Shown: positions 44,099-52,848 of the stretch, piece after piece
Numbering within the stretch: the first letter of the stretch is position 1
How the letters are laid out: every line of letters starts with the position of its first letter
Assembly: GCF_023374055.1 (NCBI RefSeq)
Contig: NZ_JAMBEP010000004.1
Span: 62,001-126,000, forward strand
Length of the DNA: 64,000 nucleotides
Reading direction: 5' to 3'
From: Luteimonas galliterrae
GTDB taxonomy: Bacteria; Pseudomonadota; Gammaproteobacteria; Xanthomonadales; Xanthomonadaceae
Translations under genes and position numbers: made by a program
The notes under the pieces: model-generated
Told to the model about the DNA's origin: nothing
The model's database searches: none
Seen by the model: the letters and a program-made list of their open reading frames with translations, nothing else

Positions 44099-46741
44099 AT
44101 GCAGCCAGCCATGAATGATCAGCCCGCGGCTGGCGCCACCACCACGCCGCAAGTCCGCACGTTGCTGCTGACCGATCTGTGCGAATCGACCACGTTGGTC
44201 GAGCGCCTGGGCGATGCGCTGGCCGCGGCGCTGTTCCGTGAGCACGACCGGCTGGTGCTGGAGCTGCAGCAGCGTTGGCGCGGACGCCTGATCGATCGTT
44301 CCGACGGCCTGCTGCTGCTGTTCGAAAGGCCGATCGACGGCCTGGGTTTCGCCCTGGACTACATGCGCGGGCTGCACGAGCTGGGGCAGGCGCGCAAGCT
44401 GCGGTTGCAGGCGCGCGCCGGCCTGCACGTGGGCGAGGTGCTGACCTGGCAGAACAGCGACGAAGCGGTGCGCGCCGGCGCCAAGTCGCTCGAGGTCGAG
44501 GGTCTGGCCAAGCCGTTGGCGGGAAGATTGATGTCGCTGGCGCGGCCCGGGCAGATCCTGCTGTCGGCGGTGGCCGAACCGATGAGCCACCGCGCCGCCA
44601 GCGAACTGGGCGAGCGCGGCCAGCATCTGGTGTGGAAATCCTACGGCCGCTGGCGCTTCAAGGGCGTGCCGAACGCCCAGGAGATTTTCGAAGTCGGCGA
44701 GCCGGGCCTGGCGGCGTTGCGCATGCCCAAGCACACGGCGAAGGCGTGGCGCGACATCCCGTTGTGGCGGCGGCCGGTGGCGCTTGCGGCGGAAATGGCG
44801 TTGCTGGCCGTGCTCGGCGTCGGCGGCTGGTTCCTGACCCGATCGCCGCCGGCGATCGCCTTCAACGAACGCGACTGGGTGGTGGTCGGCGACCTGCGCA
44901 ACCTCACTGGCCAGCCGGTGCTGGACGAATCGCTGGAACAGGCCTTCCGCATCAGCCTGGAGCAGTCGCGCTACGTCAACGTGCTGAGCGACCTGAAAGT
45001 ACGCGACACCCTGGCGCTGATGAAACGCAAGCCGGGCGAACCGCTGGATCGCGCCACCGCATCGGAAGTCGCGCTGCGCGACGGCGCGCGCGCGGTGATC
45101 CTGCCCACCGTCGCCGAAGTCGGCGGCCGCGTGCGGGTCAGCGCGGAGGTGGTCGACCCGCATACGCAGACCACGGTGTACGCCGAATCGGCCGACGGCA
45201 CCGGCGCAGCTTCGGCCCTGCAATCCATCGACAAGGTGACCGGCGAGCTGCGCAGCAAGCTGGGCGAAGCGATCAAATCCATCGAACGCGATTCGGCGCC
45301 GTTGCCGCAGGTCAGCACGTCCAACCTGGATGCGCTCAAAGCCTACGCGCTGGGCGAGAAGAAGGACGCCTCGGGGGATGCCGTGGCCGCGCTGGGCTAT
45401 TACACGCGCGCCTTCGAACTGGATCCGCAGTTCGCCTTGGCGAAGGTGGCGATCGGCCGCGTCTACACCGCGCAAGGCAAGATGGCCGAGGGCCGCCGGA
45501 ATTTCGAAGCGGCAGCGGAAATGCGCGACCACTTGTCCACCCGCGAAGCGCTCACGCTCGAAACCTTGTTGGCGCGATTCGGTCCGGTGCCCGCGCTGGT
45601 CGGAAAATGGCAGCAACTGGTGGAAACCTATCCCGACGCGCACAACGCGCGCTTCGGCATGGCCCAGGACGGATGGATGCTGGCCAACCAGTTCGCGCCC
45701 ATGCTGCCGCATGCGCGCGCGGCGAATGCCGCGCAATTCGTCGATCGCTCGAGCGCGCAATACTTGGAAGGCATGCTGCTGCTGGGCATGGAGCAATATC
45801 CGCAGGCGATCAAGGCATTCGAAGCCTCCCGCACCGGCGGTTACGAAGGCGGAGGCCTGGCCTACGCGTACGCGTACGAGGCGCAGCGACGGTTCGAAGA
45901 AGCGGACCGGGCTTTTTCCAAACGCGGCGGCAGCCAACTCGTGCCCAAGGAGTTCGACGATTTCGAGTACTGCCTGATCACCGCGCTCGACAGGTCGGAC
46001 TGGCCGCGTTCGAAAGACTGCGCCGATCGCGCCATGGCGAAGATCGGCGCGGACGACACGATGTTCCTGGAGCCTACTTGGCGCGTTTGGTCGGCTGCGG
46101 CGGCGATGATCGCCGCCGGCGACGGCCGCGCCGATCCCGCAGTGCTGCGGGATCATCTGAGCTGGTTCGATCAACGCGCCGCGCAGTTCGATGCGGTCTA
46201 TCCCATCTACCGCGCCCAATACCGGATGTCGCTGGGCTATCTCGCGGCGGCGAGCGGCCAGGCCGCCCTGCTGGATCAGGCGCTTGCGAAGCCGGGCGAC
46301 GAGGGCATCGTCGAGCAGCATCCGGCCACCGCGCAGTTGCATCAGGTCCTGCTGGCGGAAAAGGACCGGTTGTCCGGCCGCGCCCGCGCCGCCGCGGATC
46401 GGCTGGCGCCTATCGTCAAACGCGACGACGCCTTGCTGCTGGCGCATGCGGCGTTCGGCCGTGCGCTGCGGGACAGCGGCGATAACGAAGGCGCGTTGGC
46501 GCAGGCGCGGTGGGTGGCTTCGCATCGCGGCCGTGCCTTCGTGGAACGCGGTCTGAGCAGCCTGCTCGATCCGTTGGCCGTGGCGAGCACGACCGTAGCG
46601 GACCTGGATGCGGCAGAGCTGCTGAAAGCGCTGGGCCGCGACGAGGAATCCAAGCAGGCGCTGGACAAGTTCCTGTCGGCATGGAAAGAGGCGAACCTGC
46701 CCGGGTACCTGCGTACCCGGGTGGCGGCATTGCAGGGTTAG
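44099..46741 (+). CDS. Putative peptide-modification-system cyclase (class III cyclase domain, membrane helix, TPR)
   Basis: 880-aa protein. Residues ~18-200 resemble a class III nucleotide cyclase: the metal-binding Asp pair appears as LLTDLCEST (Asp26) and DRSDGLLLLF (Asp69). The transition-state Asn region reads GLAKPLAGRL, so the usual Asn is replaced (Pro139) while Arg143 remains. A transmembrane helix lies at ~229-247. The region beyond (~260-370) resembles the TolB-type domain of signalling proteins, and TPR-like repeats fill the C-terminal half. I recall this order as the family called putative peptide modification system cyclase in Xanthomonadaceae. Its stop overlaps the convergent peptide gene by 4 bases. 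A second ATG at 44111 is a possible start. Confidence 0.8.
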   Translation: MQPAMNDQPAAGATTTPQVRTLLLTDLCESTTLVERLGDALAAALFREHDRLVLELQQRWRGRLIDRSDGLLLLFERPIDGLGFALDYMRGLHELGQARKLRLQARAGLHVGEVLTWQNSDEAVRAGAKSLEVEGLAKPLAGRLMSLARPGQILLSAVAEPMSHRAASELGERGQHLVWKSYGRWRFKGVPNAQEIFEVGEPGLAALRMPKHTAKAWRDIPLWRRPVALAAEMALLAVLGVGGWFLTRSPPAIAFNERDWVVVGDLRNLTGQPVLDESLEQAFRISLEQSRYVNVLSDLKVRDTLALMKRKPGEPLDRATASEVALRDGARAVILPTVAEVGGRVRVSAEVVDPHTQTTVYAESADGTGAASALQSIDKVTGELRSKLGEAIKSIERDSAPLPQVSTSNLDALKAYALGEKKDASGDAVAALGYYTRAFELDPQFALAKVAIGRVYTAQGKMAEGRRNFEAAAEMRDHLSTREALTLETLLARFGPVPALVGKWQQLVETYPDAHNARFGMAQDGWMLANQFAPMLPHARAANAAQFVDRSSAQYLEGMLLLGMEQYPQAIKAFEASRTGGYEGGGLAYAYAYEAQRRFEEADRAFSKRGGSQLVPKEFDDFEYCLITALDRSDWPRSKDCADRAMAKIGADDTMFLEPTWRVWSAAAAMIAAGDGRADPAVLRDHLSWFDQRAAQFDAVYPIYRAQYRMSLGYLAAASGQAALLDQALAKPGDEGIVEQHPATAQLHQVLLAEKDRLSGRARAAADRLAPIVKRDDALLLAHAAFGRALRDSGDNEGALAQARWVASHRGRAFVERGLSSLLDPLAVASTTVADLDAAELLKALGRDEESKQALDKFLSAWKEANLPGYLRTRVAALQG

Positions 46742-47079
46742 CTGGCGAGCAGCGCGGCCGGGCAGCGGAAGCTGAAGGGCAGCGACATCGCTTCCTCGAG
46801 TTTTGCGCGGTCGCGGGCGATGCTTTCCTTGGTGGCGATGCTGTCGCCCGCACCCATCTGCAGGCATGCGCCGGCCGTGGCCGTTGCCGTGAGGCCTGTG
46901 GTCAGGGCCTTCGTCGCCGCCGGCGGCTTGTAGCCCGCCTGGACCAATGCAGCATTCGCATCCTTCTTGAACAGCCGTCGGAACTCGTTGTCGGTGGACA
47001 ACAGGTCCAATAGCTTCTTGACGACCTTCGGATCCAGCGGCGCGGGTCCCGGACCCTTCCCCGTTTTCTTCGTTGCCAT
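46738..47079 (-). CDS. Putative modified peptide (NHLP-like leader, RiPP precursor candidate)
   Basis: 113-aa protein. Residues ~15-50 (LDPKVVKKLLDLLSTDNEF then RRLFKKDANAALVQAGY) follow the pattern of nitrile-hydratase-leader-like RiPP precursors, where a DxEFR...DxxAAL..AG helix precedes the modified part. An Ala/Thr/Gly-rich stretch (52-70) leads to Cys72. The second half has a charged helix (KESIARDRAKLEEAM) and ends in SLPFSFRCPAALLAS with Cys106. AAGGGG precedes the ATG at 47079. It is convergent with the cyclase gene and divergent from the SagB-type dehydrogenase. Modification of this protein is inference from context. Confidence 0.75.
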   Translation of the reverse strand: MATKKTGKGPGPAPLDPKVVKKLLDLLSTDNEFRRLFKKDANAALVQAGYKPPAATKALTTGLTATATAGACLQMGAGDSIATKESIARDRAKLEEAMSLPFSFRCPAALLAS

Positions 47080-47425
47080 GCACGTTCCCCTTCGTGATGA
47101 GTCACACAACAGGGTGCGACGCTACCCTTGTCGTGCGTCGGTAGCAAGCGCGGCGAGCCGCTTTTCCGCCGACTCCGAGGGCGCGAACCAGCCCGAAGCG
47201 GGCGGGGTCCGATCCATCGATGCGAAAGCTCTCGGCGCGGATGGGCCGATGGATGATCGGTTGCGACGGCTACCGCGCCTCGCCGCACGTTTCCCGTCGG
47301 GCCATGAAGCCTTGAAGAGCGGTCAGGCCGTTTTATTGGTTTCGCACGGCCGCGGACATATTTTTTCTTGGAAGCCGGTCGATCTGCCTCTAACGTATCG
47401 GCTCGAGCGAGGACCGGAGTGGGGC
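47080..47425. promoter_or_regulatory. Divergent intergenic region of the peptide locus
   Basis: About 345 bases between the peptide gene and the dehydrogenase gene. It includes AT-richer stretches around 47330-47400 (TTTTATTGG, ATATTTTTTCTTGG) suited to a promoter for the dehydrogenase. Near the peptide start it has GTGATGAGTCAC (47093-47104), a small palindrome resembling a CRP-type site but with a 4-base rather than 6-base spacer. No gene is supported, although the dehydrogenase frame is open from 46967. Confidence 0.5.
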
Positions 47426-48598
47426 ATGCGAGTCAGGCGTTGCGCGGTCCTGTGGCTGGAGCCGAAGGAAACGGCGCGCTTCGAACTCGAAAACCTGCTG
47501 GCCGGCGGCACCGGCGTGGCCAGCGCCATGCGGTGGTTCGCGCATGCGCCGCAACTGGACGCGCCGTTGTCGATCGAAGCCGCCGACGTCGAACTGCTCG
47601 GCTCGCTCAGCCCGAACGATTGGGTCGATGCCGCGCCGTTGCGCGAACGCCATGGCGCTCGCCTTCGCGATCTGATGAAAGCCGGCCTGGTGATCGGTCG
47701 CGGCAAAGCCTGGGATCCGCAGCGGCTGGCCGATGAGCGTTTCCGCGAGCAGCACTGGTTCGGCCCGGCCGCGCTGTTGCACGCCGATTCGCGCTGGTGC
47801 GGTCTGGACGCTGCGCGCGAAGTCGCCGAAGAAGGCATGGATACCGCCGAAGGCATGCGTACCCGTTACGGCGCGCCGCCAAGCGAGCTGCATGCCAGGG
47901 CGCAAGCCGCGCAACGGCTGCCGTTGCCTGCGCCCGATGCCAGCCCGCTGGAAGATCTGCTCGATCGGCGCAGCACCTGCCGCAATTTCGATGCTTCGGC
48001 ATTCCTGCCGCAAGCCGCGCTTGCAGCCGTGCTGGCGCGCACGTTCGGTGCGCGCGGCAACGTGCACGCCGCCGACAGTTTCGACGTGTTGAAGAAGACC
48101 AGCCCATCCGGCGGCGCGTTGCATCCGACCGAGGCCTATCTGATCGTGCAGCGCGTCGAAGGCGTCGCCCCGGGCCTGTACCACTATCACGCCGGCGATC
48201 ATGCGCTGGAAGCCTTGCCTTCGCCCGAAGATCTGGCCGCATTCGCACGCCTCGCGGTAGCAGGACAGCACTGGTTTTCCGATGCACCGGTGCTGGTGGT
48301 GCTGGCGCCGCGCTTCGTGCGCAATTTCTGGAAGTACCGCAACCATGCCAAGGCCTATCGCGTGGTCATTCTCGATGTCGGCCATTTGTCGCAGACCTTG
48401 TATCTCACGGCCACCGAACTGGGCTTGGGCGCCTTCATCACCGCAGCCATCAACGAAACCGATATCGAACAGGCTTTCGGATTGATCAATTGCGTCGACG
48501 GCCCGCTGGCGGTGTGCGGCTTCGGTGCGCGCGCCGAGCGCATGGCGACATCCGAGTTCGATCCCAACAACAAGGTCTGGCCGCGCAAATCCGTTTGA
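47426..48598 (+). CDS. SagB-type dehydrogenase, putative peptide maturation enzyme
   Basis: 390-aa FMN-dependent nitroreductase-fold protein. After a ~170-residue N-terminal region, the SagB-like domain shows RRSTCRNFD (181-189), the flavin-binding SPSGGALHPTE (226-236), GLYHYHAGDHALE, and the C-terminal TATELGLGAFITAAIN. In RiPP pathways SagB-type enzymes oxidise azolines to azoles. The family fits what I recall as putative peptide maturation dehydrogenase. The ATG at 47426 has GGAGTGGGGC before it; the in-frame ATG at 47249 lacks a comparable site. No YcaO or SagC-like cyclodehydratase is seen nearby, so the chemistry is unclear. Confidence 0.8.
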   Translation: MRVRRCAVLWLEPKETARFELENLLAGGTGVASAMRWFAHAPQLDAPLSIEAADVELLGSLSPNDWVDAAPLRERHGARLRDLMKAGLVIGRGKAWDPQRLADERFREQHWFGPAALLHADSRWCGLDAAREVAEEGMDTAEGMRTRYGAPPSELHARAQAAQRLPLPAPDASPLEDLLDRRSTCRNFDASAFLPQAALAAVLARTFGARGNVHAADSFDVLKKTSPSGGALHPTEAYLIVQRVEGVAPGLYHYHAGDHALEALPSPEDLAAFARLAVAGQHWFSDAPVLVVLAPRFVRNFWKYRNHAKAYRVVILDVGHLSQTLYLTATELGLGAFITAAINETDIEQAFGLINCVDGPLAVCGFGARAERMATSEFDPNNKVWPRKSV

Positions 48599-48691
48599 TG
48601 CCGGACGGCAGGCGCATCGGACGCATCCACGCCGCCTCGACGGCCGCGATCGCAGACTGCGTCCCTGGCCGCCCTCGCGGAGGAGAGATCG

Positions 48692-48901
48692 ATGCGCCGA
48701 TATCAAGTGGGCGATCACGTCAGCTGGAATTCGGAAGCCGGCCGCGTGCGCGGGCGGATCGTCAAGATCCATACCCGCGATTTCGACTACAAGGGCCACA
48801 CCCGCCACGCCAGCGCCGAAGATCCGCAATACGAGATCAAGAGCGACAAGACCGATCACATCGCCGCGCACAAGGGCGCGGCGTTGCGCAAGCTGCCGTA
48901 G
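48692..48901 (+). CDS. DUF2945 (hypervirulence-associated TUDOR-like) protein
   Basis: 69-aa basic protein beginning MRRYQVGDHVSWNSEAGRVRGRIVKIHTRDF, with YKGHTRHASAEDPQYEIKSDKTDHIAAHKGAALRK. This is the compact SH3/Tudor-like barrel of the DUF2945 family. GGAGGAGA lies 7 bases before the ATG. The molecular role of bacterial members is unknown; nucleic-acid binding is plausible from charge but unproven. It lies between the dehydrogenase gene and a convergent peptidase gene. Confidence 0.85.
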   Translation: MRRYQVGDHVSWNSEAGRVRGRIVKIHTRDFDYKGHTRHASAEDPQYEIKSDKTDHIAAHKGAALRKLP

Positions 48902-48961
48902 GTCGGGGCACGTCCCCGACGCATGGGTCCGCGAGGCGTCGGGCGCGTGGGCCCGACCTAC
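48902..48961. repeat. Palindromic repeat between convergent genes
   Basis: GTCGGGGCACGTCCCCGAC is followed by GTCGGGCGCGTGGGCCCGAC, two adjacent small hairpins whose outer sequences GGTCGGG/CCCGACC also pair. The block overlaps the stop of the S9 peptidase gene. Confidence 0.7.
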
Positions 48962-51039
48962 TTGCGGATGTCCTGCTTGTGGGACTTGAGCGCATCGGCC
49001 AATCCGGGCACGCCATCGGCGCCTTCTGGCACGGTGATGCTGGAGCCGGCGAAGTCCTGCCCGATCGGCTCGGCGCGGCCGCCCAGGCATTTGCTCAGGA
49101 AACCCTCGGTCACCGCGTTGAAGGCCTTGCTGTTCTCCGGCCGCGCGAAACCATGGCCTTCGTCCGGGAACAGCACATAAGTGACGGGAATGTTCTTGGC
49201 CTTCATCGCCTTGACGATCTGGTCGCTCTCGTCCTGCTTGACGCGCGGATCGTTGGCGCCCTGGCCGATCAGCAGCGGCTTGCTGATCTTGTCGACATGG
49301 GTCAGCGGCGAGCGTTCGGCCAATAGCTTCTTGCCGTCTTCGGTGCGCGGATCGCCCACTCGCTTGGCGAACTGCTCGAAGAACGAAGCCCAGTACGGCG
49401 GGATCGTGCTGAGCAAGGTGTTGAGGTTGGACGGGCCGACGATGTCGACGCCGCACTTGAACGCATCGGGCGTGAACGTCATGCCGACCAGCGTGGCGTA
49501 GCCGCCGTAGCTGCCGCCCATGATCGCGACCTGGTCTTTGGTCGTGACATTCTGCTTGACCGCCCATTCGGTGGCATCGATTAGGTCGTCGTGCATCTTG
49601 GCGGCCCATTCGCGGTCGCCGGCGGTGACGAAATCCTTGCCGAAGCCGGTGGATCCGCGGAAGTTCACCGACAGCACCGCATAACCGCGGTTGGCGAGCC
49701 ACTGCGTCATGCTGCTGTAGCCGTAACCGTCGCGGCCCCACGGGCCGCCATGCACCAGCAACACCATCGGTACCGGTTTATCGGCCCTGCCGTCGTTGTT
49801 GGCATCGGCGTTTTTGGGAAGGGTGAGGTAGCTGACCAGGTTCCGGCCGTCGCGCGATTCGATCTCCTGCGGCCACATCGCCACGAGCGGTTTTCCGTCC
49901 AGCGCCGGACGCGCCGAGAACAGCTTCACCGGCTCGCCGCCGCGCGGGTAACGGTAATAGACGATGGACGCTTCGGCGGCCGAGTAGGCGACGATCCAGG
50001 TCTTGTCGTCGAGCGTGCGCGCATTGATCGAGATTTCGCCGGGGCCGATGGCTTCGAGTTTCTTCAGGTCGGCGGCGACGCTTTGATCGAGCGGCTTCCA
50101 TTCTTCTTTCAGGTAATCCACCGCCACCGCCTGCACCACGCCGGTCTTGGGGTCGCTGAGCGTATCGCCGACGTCGGCGCGCGCGTCTTCGAGCACCAGT
50201 TTCTTTTCGCCGCTAGCCGTATCGACGGCGAACAAGGCCGCCGTGTTGCGGCCGCGCGAATCGACGAAATAAAGCGTCTTGCCGTCGGTGGTGTAGCCGG
50301 CGGGACTGGTGGTCAGCGAATCCTCGAACGGGATGTCGTCGACCTTCTTCCAGCCGCCCTTGCCGTCGGGTGCGAGCAGGTCCTGGCCGCCGTCGGGACG
50401 CGGCTTGAACGCCATGCGCACCTTGTAATCGGCATCGGCCATGTAGCCCGCGAAGGACTGTGTGTTCTTTTCGACCAAGGTGCGCTTGCCGCTGGCCAGG
50501 TCGACGCTGTACAGGTCGTGCCATTTCGGATCTCGGTCGTTCATGCCGACCAGGATCGATTCCGGATGAAGATGGCTGACGCCGCTGACCATGGCGCGCG
50601 TCTTGGGGAACGGCGTGAGGTCGCGCTTTTCGCCGGACGTCAGGTTGACGCTGTAGAGATGGAAGTCCTCGTCGCCGCCGGTATCGCGCAAGTACAGCAG
50701 CGTGTCGGGCAGATAGCTCCAGAAATACTGGCGGATGCCGCGGGCCTTGTCGTCGGTGATCGACTTGGCCTTGCCCGGATCGTCGGCCGGCGCCACCCAG
50801 ATGTTCATCACGCCGTCGACCGGCGCCACCCAGCTCAGGTATTTGCCGTCGGGGCTGATCTGCACGGCCGCGCGCTCGGGGTTGCCGAACAGCGCTTCGC
50901 GGGAGATCAGTTCGGCTTCGGCCGCTGGCGCAGCGGGCGCAGGGGTGGCGGGCGCCGCGGCGTCGGCGGATGGATCCTTGCCGGTGCAGGCCGACAGGGC
51001 CAAGGCCAGGCTCGAGGCCAGGATGAGGCGACGTTGCAT
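48958..51039 (-). CDS. S9-family (prolyl oligopeptidase-type) serine peptidase, lipoprotein
   Basis: 693-aa predicted lipoprotein peptidase. The signal ends in LSAC (Cys18), and an Ala/Pro linker follows. An N-terminal beta-propeller (~45-400) has repeated strand motifs such as SPDGKYLSWVAPVDG. The alpha/beta-hydrolase domain has the catalytic Ser in GGSYGGYAT, the Asp in GANDPRV and the His in DEGHGF. The family cleaves short peptides, often after Pro, Ala or at N-terminal dipeptides; the exact activity is not predictable. AAGGAGAGAAC directly precedes the ATG at 51039. Confidence 0.92.
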   Translation of the reverse strand: MQRRLILASSLALALSACTGKDPSADAAAPATPAPAAPAAEAELISREALFGNPERAAVQISPDGKYLSWVAPVDGVMNIWVAPADDPGKAKSITDDKARGIRQYFWSYLPDTLLYLRDTGGDEDFHLYSVNLTSGEKRDLTPFPKTRAMVSGVSHLHPESILVGMNDRDPKWHDLYSVDLASGKRTLVEKNTQSFAGYMADADYKVRMAFKPRPDGGQDLLAPDGKGGWKKVDDIPFEDSLTTSPAGYTTDGKTLYFVDSRGRNTAALFAVDTASGEKKLVLEDARADVGDTLSDPKTGVVQAVAVDYLKEEWKPLDQSVAADLKKLEAIGPGEISINARTLDDKTWIVAYSAAEASIVYYRYPRGGEPVKLFSARPALDGKPLVAMWPQEIESRDGRNLVSYLTLPKNADANNDGRADKPVPMVLLVHGGPWGRDGYGYSSMTQWLANRGYAVLSVNFRGSTGFGKDFVTAGDREWAAKMHDDLIDATEWAVKQNVTTKDQVAIMGGSYGGYATLVGMTFTPDAFKCGVDIVGPSNLNTLLSTIPPYWASFFEQFAKRVGDPRTEDGKKLLAERSPLTHVDKISKPLLIGQGANDPRVKQDESDQIVKAMKAKNIPVTYVLFPDEGHGFARPENSKAFNAVTEGFLSKCLGGRAEPIGQDFAGSSITVPEGADGVPGLADALKSHKQDIRK

Positions 51040-51138
51040 GTTCTCTCCTTGGTGCGGTGGGTGGCGGAGCGGCGAACTTACAGGGACGCGGCCAGTCAAA
51101 CGTTTGTGACGCGTTAAACGAAGTGCCGGAAGGCAGGG

Positions 51139-52848
51139 CTACTTGCCGCTGAGCAAGCGCTCGCCGACGCCGGTGAATTTCAGCCCGACCTGGGCCACGC
51201 GATCGTCGCGCAGGCTGCGCACCACCAGCATGGCACGGCCCAGCGTGACGCTGTCGCCGACTTGCGGCTGTTCGTCGAAACGTTCGTCGAACAATTGCGC
51301 GGCGGTGCTGGCGGCGAAGCGCGGCGGGATCGCCAGACCGTAGAACTTGGCGAGTTCGCCGAGAGGCACGTCGCCGGGCAAGGTGAAGCTGCCGAAGGTT
51401 TCGTCCTCGGCGATGCGCGCATCGGCGGCTTCGGCGAACAGCCAGTCCAGGCGCGATGCGCGTCCGCTCGGCGCCAGGTAATAAGCGTAGTCGGCAGCCA
51501 TCAATTCGCCCGCTTCGTCCGGCAACAGCAATTTTCCCTCGCGCGCGACCATGGCCAGTCGTACGCGGCCGGGCAAAGGCGCGCCGCGCAGGATCGCGCT
51601 GCCGTCGGCGATGCGGTAGCCGACCATGTCGTAGTCCAACTGGCCCGGCAGGTCCAACTGGATGCGCCGCGTATTCGGATCCGGCCGCGGCACCGCCACG
51701 CCGAACAGATGCGCGGCGCGCGCCAGCGTCCAGCCCTGCACGATCAGCGAGGCCAGCACCACCACGAAGGCCACGTTGAAATAGAGCGAGGCATTGGGCA
51801 GGCCGGCCAGCAGCGGGATCGACGCCAGGAAGATGCCGACCGCGCCGCGCAGGCCCACCCAGGAAATGAAGCCGATCTCGGCCATGCGGTAGCGGAACGG
51901 CAGCAGGCAGGCGGCGACGGTCATCGGCCGCGCCACGAACATCAGGAAGGCAGCGACGCCCAGCGCCGGCCACAGCACATCGAACAGCTTGTTGGGCGCG
52001 GCCAGCAGGCCCAGCAACAGGAACATCGCCAGCTGCGCGAACCAGGTGGCGGCGTCCTGCACCGACATCACCTGCGCGCGCGCGCGCACCGGCCGGTTCG
52101 CCATGACGATGCCGGCCAGGTACACCGCCAGATAGCCGCTGCCGCCGATCAGGTTGGCGAAGGAGAACAAGGCCACCGCGCCGGCCAGGGCCAGCCACGG
52201 ATGCAGTCCCGAAGGCAGGTTGTAGCGGTTGAGCGCGGCGACCAGCCAACGGCCGCCGAAATAGCCGATCGCCAAACCCGCGGCCATCGCCCAGACCATG
52301 CTGAGCGCGATCATCGCCACGCCGCCGTCGTGTTTGCCGGCGATCCATTGGGTCAGGCCGATGGTGAGGAATACGGCGACGGGATCGTTGGCGCCCGACT
52401 CGACTTCCAGCGTGGCGCCGGTGCGGCGCTCCAGATGCAGGCCGCCCGCGCGCAACAGGAAGAACACGGCCGCCGCATCGGTCGACGCCAGGATCGTGCC
52501 GAGCAGGAAAGCTTCCAGCGGCGGCAGGTCCAGCAGCTTCATCGCGGCGAACGAGGTCAGCGCGGCGGTGGCGACTACGCCCACCGTGGCCAGCAACAAC
52601 GCGGGCTTCACGCTGCCGCGTACGTGCGCCGCGCGCGTGCGCAGGCCGCCGTCGAACAGGATGATGGCCAGCGCCAGCGATCCGACCAGGAAAGTGAAGC
52701 GCGTGTCCGAATAGCGGATGCCGCCCGGGCCGTCGACGCCCAGCAACAGGCCCAGCAACAGGAACACCAGCAGCAACGGCGCGCCGAAACGACGCGCGAG
52801 CAGGGACGAGACGATGCCGGCCAGGATCAGCAGCGCCCCGCCGAGCAA
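51139..52848 (-). CDS. Potassium/proton antiporter (CPA1, NhaP2/CvrA type)
   Basis: 569-aa inner-membrane protein. About twelve transmembrane helices fill residues 1-390, with the ion-binding acidic segment ILFDGGLRT, TILASTDAAAV, the ESGANDPVAV loop carrying the Asn-Asp pair, and GLRGAVGIFLA. A cytoplasmic C-terminal region (~395-569) follows, as in NhaP2/CvrA proteins, where TrkA-C and CorC-HlyC-like domains regulate transport. No ATG fits the start: the TTG at 52848 is used here, but conserved N-terminal residues may begin slightly upstream at a CTG. It probably exports K+ or another cation in exchange for protons. Confidence 0.85.
   Translation of the reverse strand: MLGGALLILAGIVSSLLARRFGAPLLLVFLLLGLLLGVDGPGGIRYSDTRFTFLVGSLALAIILFDGGLRTRAAHVRGSVKPALLLATVGVVATAALTSFAAMKLLDLPPLEAFLLGTILASTDAAAVFFLLRAGGLHLERRTGATLEVESGANDPVAVFLTIGLTQWIAGKHDGGVAMIALSMVWAMAAGLAIGYFGGRWLVAALNRYNLPSGLHPWLALAGAVALFSFANLIGGSGYLAVYLAGIVMANRPVRARAQVMSVQDAATWFAQLAMFLLLGLLAAPNKLFDVLWPALGVAAFLMFVARPMTVAACLLPFRYRMAEIGFISWVGLRGAVGIFLASIPLLAGLPNASLYFNVAFVVVLASLIVQGWTLARAAHLFGVAVPRPDPNTRRIQLDLPGQLDYDMVGYRIADGSAILRGAPLPGRVRLAMVAREGKLLLPDEAGELMAADYAYYLAPSGRASRLDWLFAEAADARIAEDETFGSFTLPGDVPLGELAKFYGLAIPPRFAASTAAQLFDERFDEQPQVGDSVTLGRAMLVVRSLRDDRVAQVGLKFTGVGERLLSGK

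Noticed and set aside
44093-47083. A 996-codon open frame on the minus strand across the cyclase and peptide genes
   Set aside because: Low-complexity Arg/Gln/Gly/Ala translation opposite a gene with clear domains; a high-GC shadow frame.
47093-47104. A CRP/Clp site upstream of the peptide gene
   Set aside because: GTGA-N4-TCAC has the right half-sites but a 4-base instead of 6-base spacer; too weak to call.
46967-47425. An N-terminal extension of the SagB-type dehydrogenase
   Set aside because: The frame is open, but the first part overlaps the peptide gene, no good ribosome site precedes its ATGs, and the ATG at 47426 has a clear Shine-Dalgarno.
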